Below, piece after piece: positions 1-5,059 of a stretch of 6,313 nt of DNA; the stretch's first letter is position 1, and each line of letters opens with the position of its first letter. The notes under the pieces are model-generated. The model saw nothing but the letters and a program-made list of their open reading frames with translations. It was not told the origin of the DNA and made no database searches. The position numbers were made by a program, and so were the translations under genes. Source of the stretch: Coleofasciculus sp. S288 (GTDB lineage Bacteria; Cyanobacteriota; Cyanobacteriia; Cyanobacteriales; Coleofasciculaceae); the NCBI GenBank assembly GCA_020216575.1, contig JAIUYC010000250.1, positions 1-6,313 on the forward strand. The letters are read 5' to 3'.

Positions 1-1048
1 CCTCTCCGGCACTGATGTAAATTTAGTTACCTTCTCCGGTGGAGAGGGCAATGATACTCTCGACGGTAGTGCCACGGCGGTACGCTTGGTTGCCAACGGG
101 GATGCTGGAGATGACTACCTGACTGGTGGTGCTGCTGATGACCAGTTCCGGGGCGGTGATGGCAATGACACGCTCGAAGGGGGTAACGGGAATGATACCT
201 TGATTGGCGATCGCGGTGCTGACACCTTCAAGGGTGGCAAAGGTGACGACCGGATGATTTGGAACAATGGCGATGGCAGCGACCTAATGAGTGGTGGTGA
301 GGGCATCGATGTTGTTGAAGTGAATGGGGCTGCCCTTCAGGGGGATGACTTCGTCCTGGCAGCACAAGACGGGAAAGCAATTTTCGATCGCATTAACCTG
401 GTTCCCTTCAAGCTGACGGTGGACACGTCTGAGGAGTTTGAGGTCAATGGCGGTGGCGGTAACGACCGATTAGAAGTCAAAGACCTTTCCAGCACTGACG
501 TGAAAGTCGTGACCTTCTCTGGCGAGGCTGGGGACGATACCCTTGACGGTAGCGCTGCCACAGGTCCGTTGGTTGGCTTCGGTGGTGCGGGTAACGATGT
601 CCTGATGGGTGGCGCTGGCGATGACTTGCTCGTTGGTGGAGCTGGCAGTGACATTCTCATCGGCGGGGGTGGTAACGATACCCTGATTGGGGGCATTGGT
701 GCTGATGAATTCACCTTCCAAGGTGGAGGCTTCAATGCAGCGAATATGGGAGTCACTACAATCTCTGACTGGACTGCTAACGAAGACAAGATTGGTCTAT
801 CCAAGATGACCTTTGCGGCTCTCACGAGTACTCAGGGAGATGGATTCAGCAGTGCCAGTGAGTTTGCCATCGTGGCGGATGATGCTCTGGTAGCTACCAG
901 TGGTGCCTACATTGTGTACAGCCAAGCCACAGGCAACTTGTTCTACAACCAGAATGGCAGTGCTGAAGGCTACGGAACAGGTGCTTGGTTCGCTGCAATT
1001 GAAACTGCTCCGACAATTTCGGCGGCGGACTTCCAGATTGTCGTCTAA
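1..1048 (+). CDS. RTX calcium-binding repeat protein, C-terminal part (5' end outside window)
   Basis: The frame is open from base 2 to a TAA at 1046-1048 and gives 348 residues, so this is the C-terminal part of a larger protein; no true start is visible. Glycine/aspartate nonapeptides (GGxGxDxLx) cluster at about residues 13-85 and 173-232, for example GGDGNDTLEG and GGAGDDLLVG. In RTX proteins these fold into a calcium-loaded parallel beta-roll. Between them, about residues 86-160, lies a less repetitive, probably beta-rich spacer. The final 110 residues (FTFQGG, then ISDW, YIVYSQATGNLFYNQNG, ADFQIVV) form a non-repeat domain of the type that follows cyanobacterial RTX blocks; it probably carries the uncleaved C-terminal type I secretion signal. 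The product is therefore probably exported and calcium-dependent. Its activity, whether adhesin, enzyme or surface layer, would lie in the missing N-terminal part. A HIP1 site lies inside the gene at 207. The family call is secure; the specific role is unknown. Confidence 0.93.
   Translation, partial: LSGTDVNLVTFSGGEGNDTLDGSATAVRLVANGDAGDDYLTGGAADDQFRGGDGNDTLEGGNGNDTLIGDRGADTFKGGKGDDRMIWNNGDGSDLMSGGEGIDVVEVNGAALQGDDFVLAAQDGKAIFDRINLVPFKLTVDTSEEFEVNGGGGNDRLEVKDLSSTDVKVVTFSGEAGDDTLDGSAATGPLVGFGGAGNDVLMGGAGDDLLVGGAGSDILIGGGGNDTLIGGIGADEFTFQGGGFNAANMGVTTISDWTANEDKIGLSKMTFAALTSTQGDGFSSASEFAIVADDALVATSGAYIVYSQATGNLFYNQNGSAEGYGTGAWFAAIETAPTISAADFQIVV
2..565 (+). repeat. Tandem module duplication inside the RTX gene (period about 483 bp)
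   Basis: The sequence at the window start (LSGTDVNLVTFSGGEGNDTL) recurs 161 codons later from base 485 (LSSTDVKVVTFSGEAGDDTL), followed in both copies by DGSA. The DNA is clearly related but diverged at many synonymous positions. The second copy passes into more nonapeptides and then the C-terminal domain. This indicates growth of the protein by duplication of a nonapeptide block plus spacer unit. More copies probably lie upstream of the window. Confidence 0.75.
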
Positions 1049-1070
1049 CATCACACAATGAGCAAAAATT

Positions 1071-1102
1071 CTGTAGAGGCGCGACATATCGTGTCTCTAC
1101 AG
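1071..1102. terminator. 32-nt palindrome between convergent genes, probable bidirectional terminator and dispersed repeat
   Basis: CTGTAGAGGCGCG (1071-1083) pairs with CGTGTCTCTACAG (1090-1102) around the loop ACATAT, giving 13 pairs of which two are G-U. It starts 22 bp after the RTX stop codon, and its right arm contains the TAG stop of the convergent LysR gene. There is no long T-tract, so termination in either direction is inferred from position and symmetry. From memory, palindromes with GTAGAGACGCG-type arms are abundant in filamentous cyanobacterial genomes, so this is probably also a member of a dispersed repeat family. Confidence 0.6.
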
Positions 1103-2029
1103 TGTGTGTTGAGGAGATTGCCACACCTCCTTGAGAGTATCAAGAAACGCAAAGACAGCTCTCGGTAGAAGAGAATTTGCCAATATGGTTACTCCAATAA
1201 CTCGCTCTAGTGACACAGGTAAACATTTAACCTGTATTCCTTCTGGTATAGGTTCGGCTGTCAGTCGTGCCATCACTGTTGCCCCCAATCCCTGCTTGAC
1301 CATACTGAGAATGGTTGAATCTTCTCTAACCTCGTAGTCAACCTTGAGCGTCTGGCCAAAACATAACAAATGGTCGCGCACTGTCTTATTGTGTTGGGGA
1401 CTGCGGAGATTCATAATCATCGGGTAGGATGTCAATTGTTCCCAACTCAGTGAGGCATTTTCATCAAGCGCTCCGGGCGGCAGTAGTGCCACAAACTCAT
1501 CCCGGAATATCTCCCTGGTTTCAAACTCAGGGGACGCGGGTAGGGATGTAAAGCCTATCTCTGCTCGACCTTCTCGCAGTGCCTGTTCTACTTCTGCATA
1601 GCGATCGCACTCTACAATCACAACACTAATCGCTGGAAATTTCTTCCGAAACTGAACAATAACTTCTGGCAGGATGTGAGTAGAAATACTGCGAACGGAG
1701 GCAACTCGAACTTGTCCCGTTTGTAACCCCTTCGCTAAGTTGGCTTTTTCCCGAATAGCCCCCAATAATTGCAGAATTTGACGCGCCTCCTGAATAATTT
1801 GCTCCCCGATAGGCGTCAGCGTTGCGCCTTGTCGCCCTCGGATCAGCAGCACAACTCCCAACTCTTCTTCTAAAGTTGCGATCGCATGGCTGATAGTCGA
1901 TTGAGATAGCCCCAGTTGTAGCGCTGCTGCACTGAAGTTACTATGGTCTGCAACAGCGACTAAAGCCCGTAATTGAGAGATTTTCAACTTACAATCATTG
2001 ATTTCATTCATTGAGGCGAGAAGAGTCAT
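1097..2029 (-). CDS. LysR-family transcriptional regulator
   Basis: This is a DNA-binding regulator of the LysR (LTTR) type. Counted from the ATG at 2029 the protein has 310 residues. A winged helix-turn-helix occupies about residues 16-75, with the typical run from LRALVAVADHSNFSAAA through LSQSTISHAIATLEEELG to LLIRGRQGATLTPIGE. A linker helix follows, then a periplasmic-binding-protein-like effector domain from about residue 105 (GQVRVASVRS) to the end, including EGRAEIGFTSLP and MVKQGLGATVMA. Three starts are possible in frame: GTG at 2047 (316 aa), ATG at 2029, and ATG at 2011 (304 aa). None has a convincing Shine-Dalgarno sequence; 2029 or 2011 best match usual LTTR length. The gene is divergent from the NhaC-type antiporter, which is its most likely target, and probably represses itself. 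The effector cannot be deduced. Its stop codon lies inside a palindromic repeat. HIP1 sites lie at 1601 and 1878. Confidence 0.93.
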   Translation of the reverse strand: MTLLASMNEINDCKLKISQLRALVAVADHSNFSAAALQLGLSQSTISHAIATLEEELGVVLLIRGRQGATLTPIGEQIIQEARQILQLLGAIREKANLAKGLQTGQVRVASVRSISTHILPEVIVQFRKKFPAISVVIVECDRYAEVEQALREGRAEIGFTSLPASPEFETREIFRDEFVALLPPGALDENASLSWEQLTSYPMIMNLRSPQHNKTVRDHLLCFGQTLKVDYEVREDSTILSMVKQGLGATVMARLTAEPIPEGIQVKCLPVSLERVIGVTILANSLLPRAVFAFLDTLKEVWQSPQHTL

Positions 2030-2065
2030 ATCTAAAGGAATACACACAATCCAAAACCCTAATCC

Positions 2066-2080
2066 ATCGATTCTATCGAT
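2066..2080. promoter_or_regulatory. Candidate LysR-type operator (T-N11-A dyad)
   Basis: ATCGATTCTATCGAT is an inverted repeat ATCGAT-N3-ATCGAT, and its core (2067-2079) fits the LTTR consensus T-N11-A with dyad symmetry. It lies 19 bp upstream of the regulator's outermost possible start (2047) and 37 bp upstream of the ATG at 2029, a usual place for an LTTR autoregulatory and recognition site. Immediately next to it is GATA-N5-TATC (2079-2091), which could serve as a second subsite. Binding is inferred from motif and location. Confidence 0.5.
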
Positions 2081-2165
2081 ATAAGTTATCTATGGGATAC
2101 TTTGATTTGGAATTAAGCCATTAGTAAACTGCTGTTTTAGGTGATACCGAGGCATTTTATTGCCC

Positions 2166-2185
2166 ACAGGTGAAGCTTTAGCTGT
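2166..2185. promoter_or_regulatory. Imperfect dyad in the divergent region
   Basis: The sequence reads ACAG-N3-AAGCTT-N3-CTGT, symmetric about the AAGCTT centre, and is followed by TTTTTC. It lies 145 bp upstream of the antiporter start. It could be an extra protein-binding site or a weak hairpin. A chance dyad is also quite possible. Confidence 0.25.
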
Positions 2186-2330
2186 TTTTCTCACTGAAAC
2201 TTCTATAAAAAAGATTAAGCCGTTGCACCTACAAGTTGCATTGTGGTAGATGGAAAAAATTCGACACTACCTAGTTTCGCCATTTTTAATTCTTAATTGC
2301 TTAGTATCATTACATAATTCCAACAAATAA

Positions 2331-3659
2331 ATGGATTTAATACTTGCTCTATTGTTTTCATTTGCTATGCTGCTCTTCAGCATCATCAAGGGGTACTTTA
2401 TTGCTTACCCACTTTTGCTGTCTCTAGGACTATTCACCGTTGTGCTTATGCGGAGAGGATTTCCACTTAAGGCGTTAATGGTAATGGGTTTCGCCAGCAG
2501 TCAAAAATCATTTGCCGTCCTTAGCATTCTGCTGTTGATTGGAGCAGTGACAGCCATTTGGATAGCAGCAGGAACTGTTCCTGCTCTCGTTTACTATGGA
2601 ATCCAACTACTCAATCCTCAGTATTTTATCCTTTCAGCGTTTATCCTAACCAGCCTCGTCTCTATGCTGCTTGGCACTTCTTTTGGAACTGTGGGTACTA
2701 TAGGAATTGCATTAATGATTGTGGCAAAAGAAGGAAATATTAATCTTCACTTGACTTCAGGAGCTATTATTGCGGGAGCCTATTTGGGCGACAGGTGTTC
2801 TCCTATGTCCTCTAGTGCTAACCTTGTTGCTAGCCTTACTGGAACTAAGCTTTATAAAAATATACGAAACATGCTGATGACAGCTTGGTTGCCGTTAATG
2901 GCTTCTATCTTGCTTTATTGGCTTTTCTCAATAAACAACCCCGTTCAAATAAATGCTGAAAATCTAATTTCAAAAATTCCCATATTTTTCACTCTTAGTT
3001 TTTGGGCTTTACTTCCTGCTTTAGTTATCCTAGTTTTAGCAATTTTGAAAATAGATGTGAGAATTTCTTTGCTTTTAAGTGTTGTTGCTGGCGTAGCCAT
3101 AGGAGTACTCCTTCAGAATTATTCATTACTTCAACTTCTAAAGGTTGCTCTACTTGGATTTAATCTAGAATCAAAAACTGATTTAGATATTATCTTAACG
3201 GGTGGCGGCATAGTGTCCATGGTAAGAGTTACAGTCGTTGTGCTTCTCTCAACTACTCTTGCTGGAATCATTGCTGGAACAAGAACACTAGCCGTAGTTG
3301 ACAGTCTTCTCAAGAAAGCTTCGTCAAGAAGTCATTTATTTTTTATCACAACTCTAGTAAGCTTAGCTTCAGCAGCATTCGGCTGTACTCAAACGATCGC
3401 TATTATTATGACTCAGCAGTTAGTGAAAGAAAAGTACGAACAAGAGCGATTAAATAATTATCAATTAGCAACGGATATTGAAAACACGGCTGTTGTGCTT
3501 GCACCCTTAATCCCTTGGAACATTGCTGGACTCGTTCCAGCTAATATTCTGATGACTGACTCTGGATATATTCCCTATGCTTTCTATTTATATTTAATCC
3601 CCTTGTTTCATTGGATGTTATTGAAGCTGGCTAAGTCGAGAGGAGTGAAACTGTTCTAA
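2331..3659 (+). CDS. NhaC-family Na+/H+ antiporter-like membrane transporter
   Basis: This 442-residue, very hydrophobic polytopic membrane protein is probably a secondary transporter exchanging protons and sodium, or protons plus an organic acid as in MleN-type members, across the cytoplasmic membrane. Family signatures appear in order: WIAAGTVPALVYYG (77-90), GTSFGTVGTIGIALM (115-129), GAYLGDRCSPMSSSANL (149-165), AFGCTQT (349-355) and ENTAVVLAPLIPWN (384-397). Roughly a dozen membrane segments span nearly the whole length, which is usual for the family. The start is the first ATG after an in-frame TAA at 2328-2330; no Shine-Dalgarno sequence precedes it. It is divergent from a LysR gene that probably controls it. 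The SPMSSSANL motif differs from the SPLSDTTNLA I recall for NhaC/MleN, with Ser161 where Asp is expected, so the substrate should not be assumed. The gene is visibly AT-richer than its neighbours and has no HIP1 site, which may indicate transfer. Family confident, substrate unknown. Confidence 0.9.
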   Translation: MDLILALLFSFAMLLFSIIKGYFIAYPLLLSLGLFTVVLMRRGFPLKALMVMGFASSQKSFAVLSILLLIGAVTAIWIAAGTVPALVYYGIQLLNPQYFILSAFILTSLVSMLLGTSFGTVGTIGIALMIVAKEGNINLHLTSGAIIAGAYLGDRCSPMSSSANLVASLTGTKLYKNIRNMLMTAWLPLMASILLYWLFSINNPVQINAENLISKIPIFFTLSFWALLPALVILVLAILKIDVRISLLLSVVAGVAIGVLLQNYSLLQLLKVALLGFNLESKTDLDIILTGGGIVSMVRVTVVVLLSTTLAGIIAGTRTLAVVDSLLKKASSRSHLFFITTLVSLASAAFGCTQTIAIIMTQQLVKEKYEQERLNNYQLATDIENTAVVLAPLIPWNIAGLVPANILMTDSGYIPYAFYLYLIPLFHWMLLKLAKSRGVKLF

Positions 3660-3687
3660 ACCGCAAGACAGTGTTGAACCCCAAATC

Positions 3688-3823
3688 AATATAGAGTTTC
3701 TCGGTTGACTCAGATACATCTAGATTCACGATTCGTAGAGGCGGGTTTCACCGAGATATTTGCTTCCCACGGCTCAATCGGATAAACCCGCTTCTACTCC
3801 AATCATGTGAGAACCGCTATATT
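3688..3823. mobile_element. Nested inverted-repeat element, MITE-like, 136 bp
   Basis: The outer arms are 15 nt with two mismatches: AATATAGAGTTTCTC (3688-3702) and GAGAACCGCTATATT (3809-3823). Inside them is a second palindrome with arms at 3735-3748 (GTAGAGGCGGGTTT) and 3784-3797 (AAACCCGCTTCTAC), extended by CCGA/TCGG (3751-3754 with 3778-3781). The outer arms contain TATAG/CTATA, compatible with TA-target elements of the IS630/Tc1 kind. There is no coding capacity, so any movement would need a transposase in trans. The right end lies 43 bp upstream of the acetyltransferase ATG and could contribute promoter sequence there. Confidence 0.55.
3735..3797. repeat. Inner palindromic repeat (GTAGAGGCGGGTTT family)
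   Basis: A 14-bp stem (one G-U pair), then a 2-nt internal loop and 4 more pairs, encloses a 23-nt loop. From memory, closely similar GTAGGGGCGGGTTT...AAACCCGCCCCTAC sequences occur in many copies in cyanobacterial genomes; that was not checked here. The first nine bases of the left arm (GTAGAGGCG) are identical to those in the palindrome at 1071-1102. If transcribed it would form a stable hairpin and could terminate antiporter transcription, but no T-tract follows. Confidence 0.6.
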
Positions 3824-3866
3824 TTAGCACTACAAGGTTTTATAAGTGAAGAACAAGCGTGAGTTT

Positions 3867-4397
3867 ATGAAGAACAGACACCTCTCAATTCGAGATGCAA
3901 AACGAAGTGACATTCCTATAATCATGGAGTTCATCCGTCATAAGGCTGAATTTGATGGGTGTCTTGAATCGGTAGAGGCAACTCCGAAGAAATTAGAAGA
4001 TACGTTATTTAGTGAAAATCCTCTGGCGTTTGTTCTGTTGGCTGAACTTGATAAGAAACCCATTGGGTTTGCTACCTATCATAGAATCTACTCTACTTTT
4101 CTTGCCCAACCCGGACTATGGTTGGATGACTTGTATGTCATAGCTGAATATCGAAGTAATAGAGTTGGTGAAGCCCTGATTCAATATTTATGCCAAATAG
4201 GGCAGGAGATAGGTTGTGGCAGAATTGATTGGACAGTTGCTGCAACTAACGCACGCGCTATCAAATTTTATGAACGAATGGGCGCGAAACTTATGCAGAG
4301 GACTAGATTATGTCGCTTGAACAGTGAGGCGATCGCAAAATGCGCTTATCTTTTGCCCTCCATTAAGTTGGGAGAGAGGAGCAATGTTGATTGGTGA
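3867..4397 (+). CDS. GNAT-family N-acetyltransferase (spermidine/thialysine acetyltransferase-like)
   Basis: This is a probable cytoplasmic acetyl-CoA-dependent transferase acting on an amine. From the ATG at 3867 it has 176 residues. The order fits GNAT enzymes of the SSAT type: IRDAKRSDIPIIMEFI (8-23), the central strands FVLLAELDKKPIGFATYHRIYS (55-76), LDDLYVIAEYR (86-96), the acetyl-CoA loop RSNRVG (96-101) and WTVAATNARAIKFYERMGA (122-140). The loop is unusual: the family pattern R-x-x-G-x-G has Arg99 in place of its first glycine. The last 16 residues, after EAIAKCA, extend beyond where relatives usually end; a HIP1 site (4329) falls just before this tail. A GTG at 3846, with AAGG eight bases upstream, would add seven residues (MKNKREF) and cannot be excluded. 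I chose the ATG because family members normally begin just before the IRxA strand. A nested repeat lies directly upstream and a VOC gene follows 80 bp downstream on the same strand. Confidence 0.88.
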   Translation: MKNRHLSIRDAKRSDIPIIMEFIRHKAEFDGCLESVEATPKKLEDTLFSENPLAFVLLAELDKKPIGFATYHRIYSTFLAQPGLWLDDLYVIAEYRSNRVGEALIQYLCQIGQEIGCGRIDWTVAATNARAIKFYERMGAKLMQRTRLCRLNSEAIAKCAYLLPSIKLGERSNVDW

Positions 4398-4477
4398 GTC
4401 TTCTTCTGTAAGTGCGATCGCTGAATGTAGACATATGAGTAAAAATTTAAGTACAGCTAGCATAATTTAAACCAACA
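4398..4477. other. 80-bp spacer with a HIP1 site
   Basis: This gap between the acetyltransferase and VOC genes contains HIP1 at 4414-4421 and an AT-rich end with CATAAT at 4461-4466, a possible -10 without a good -35. No hairpin strong enough to call a terminator is seen, so read-through into the VOC gene is possible. Confidence 0.4.
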
Positions 4478-4849
4478 ATGCAGATTACCCAATGTCTTCA
4501 TGCCGCCGTTCTGGTTTCGGATTTAGAAAAGGCAGAGCACTTCTATGGCAATATTTTGGGACTCTCCAAAGTTGAGCGATCGCTCAAATACCCCGGTGCT
4601 TGGTATCAAGTAGGAGATTTTCAAGTACACCTCATTATTGACCCCAATGCCGCCAGAGCGCTACAAAATCCAGAAAAATGGGGACGTAACCCACATATTG
4701 CCTTCGGTGTCGCTAACCTAGATGAGGCGAAGGAGCGACTGCAAGCACACGGGTATGAGTCACAGTTGAGCGCATCCGGTCGTGCAGCTTTGTTCACCCA
4801 AGATCCCGATGGTAACATCATCGAACTAAGCCAAACATTAGTTAATTAA
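4478..4849 (+). CDS. VOC-superfamily protein (glyoxalase/bleomycin-resistance/dioxygenase fold)
   Basis: This 123-residue protein is a single vicinal-oxygen-chelate unit with two beta-alpha-beta-beta-beta repeats. Repeat one runs from LHAAVLVSDLEKAEHFYGNILGL (7-29) to GDFQVHLII (46-54); repeat two runs from PHIAFGVANLDEAKERLQAHG (72-92) to FTQDPDGNIIELSQ (106-119). Four residues sit where metal ligands occur in the fold: His8, His51, His73 and Glu116. The site is therefore probably intact, binding a divalent metal in a dimer. The DPDGNIIEL ending is characteristic. Family members include glyoxalase I, fosfomycin/bleomycin resistance proteins and extradiol dioxygenases, and the substrate cannot be chosen from sequence alone. 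The start is the first ATG after an in-frame TAA at 4463-4465; no Shine-Dalgarno sequence is seen. A HIP1 site is at 4576. It may share a transcript with the acetyltransferase upstream. Confidence 0.9.
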   Translation: MQITQCLHAAVLVSDLEKAEHFYGNILGLSKVERSLKYPGAWYQVGDFQVHLIIDPNAARALQNPEKWGRNPHIAFGVANLDEAKERLQAHGYESQLSASGRAALFTQDPDGNIIELSQTLVN

Positions 4850-4926
4850 TCATCTTGAACTCCTTTCGCTATCACAGCTAAAAATCGATTTTTCAAATTT
4901 AGGCGCTTGCTTGTACTAAAACCAAG

Positions 4927-4945
4927 AGTACCCAAAAAGGGTACT
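4927..4945. terminator. Perfect 7-bp hairpin AGTACCC-AAAAA-GGGTACT
   Basis: Perfect arms AGTACCC and GGGTACT flank a five-A loop, 77 bp after the VOC stop codon. The stem is short but stable and could end VOC transcription. The absence of a following T-run makes an operator equally possible. Confidence 0.4.
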
Positions 4946-5046
4946 GTAGGGCTTCCCATAACTGTGACATCATCCTAACTGTGGTCACCAAAACCACCAG
5001 GACTGAAACACTGTTCTCAAGTCCGGCACTTAACAGTTAAATTCAA

Positions 5047-5051
5047 GTGAG
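5047..5051 (+). promoter_or_regulatory. Probable ribosome binding site GTGAG
   Basis: GTGAG lies eight bases before the ATG at 5060 and matches part of the anti-Shine-Dalgarno complement. It supports that start for the cysteine-rich protein. Most other genes in the window have no visible Shine-Dalgarno sequence. Confidence 0.4.
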
Positions 5052-5059
5052 AAAAAATC

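Larger units (their letters stand above)
2030..2330. other. Divergent control region between the LysR regulator and the antiporter gene
   Basis: About 300 bp separate the two divergent starts. The stretch holds a T-N11-A dyad near the regulator (2066-2080), a second looser dyad at 2166-2185, and an AT-rich tail (about 2275-2330) before the antiporter ATG. Candidate -10 motifs such as TATAAA near 2205 and CATAAT near 2313 exist, but none has a well-spaced -35, so I do not assign a promoter. No open reading frame or RNA gene is apparent. Confidence 0.6.
4850..5059. other. Dyad-rich intergenic region before the cysteine-rich gene
   Basis: In 210 bp there are several symmetric elements: the perfect palindrome AAAAATCGATTTTT (4880-4893), a hairpin at 4927-4945, GTGGT/ACCAC arms (4981-4985 and 4993-4997), GGACT/AGTCC arms (5000-5004 and 5020-5024) and TTAACAGTTAA (5030-5040). 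TAACTGTG occurs as a direct repeat at 4959-4966 and 4976-4983, 17 bp apart, and its core recurs inverted in TTAACAGTTAA. Together these suggest a terminator for the VOC gene followed by an operator or promoter region for the next gene. No clear -35/-10 pair was found. Confidence 0.45.

Noticed and set aside
100..700. Regularly spaced repeats as a possible CRISPR array
   Set aside because: The periodicity is 27 nt in coding phase and translates to GGxGxDxLx nonapeptides, without unique spacers.
115..825. Proline/serine-rich antisense frames opposite the RTX repeats (115-306, 337-825, 470-721)
   Set aside because: They are the reverse complement of Gly/Asp repeat codons and show no domain; this bias opens antisense frames routinely.
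86..1048. TTG at 86 as the start of the RTX protein
   Set aside because: The frame is open and clearly RTX-like from base 2 onward (FSGGEGNDTLDGSA lies upstream of 86), so TTG is an internal leucine codon.
797..1124. Antisense frames 797-1087 and 894-1124
   Set aside because: They overlap the conserved C-terminal RTX domain and have no recognisable protein features.
1131..1337. 68-residue plus-strand frame inside the LysR gene
   Set aside because: It is antisense to the well-supported effector domain and has no family features.
2200..2330. Specific -35/-10 promoter for the antiporter
   Set aside because: Several AT-rich hexamers resemble -10 boxes, but none has a -35 at 16-18 bp, so no promoter can be assigned.
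2558..2743. 61-residue frame inside the antiporter gene
   Set aside because: It lies out of frame within conserved transmembrane motifs and is an overlapping shadow.
3131..3313. 60-residue antisense frame in the antiporter gene
   Set aside because: It has no start context or domain and lies opposite a conserved coding frame.
4621..4821. 66-residue antisense frame in the VOC gene
   Set aside because: It is opposite the metal-ligand region of an intact VOC protein and has no features of its own.
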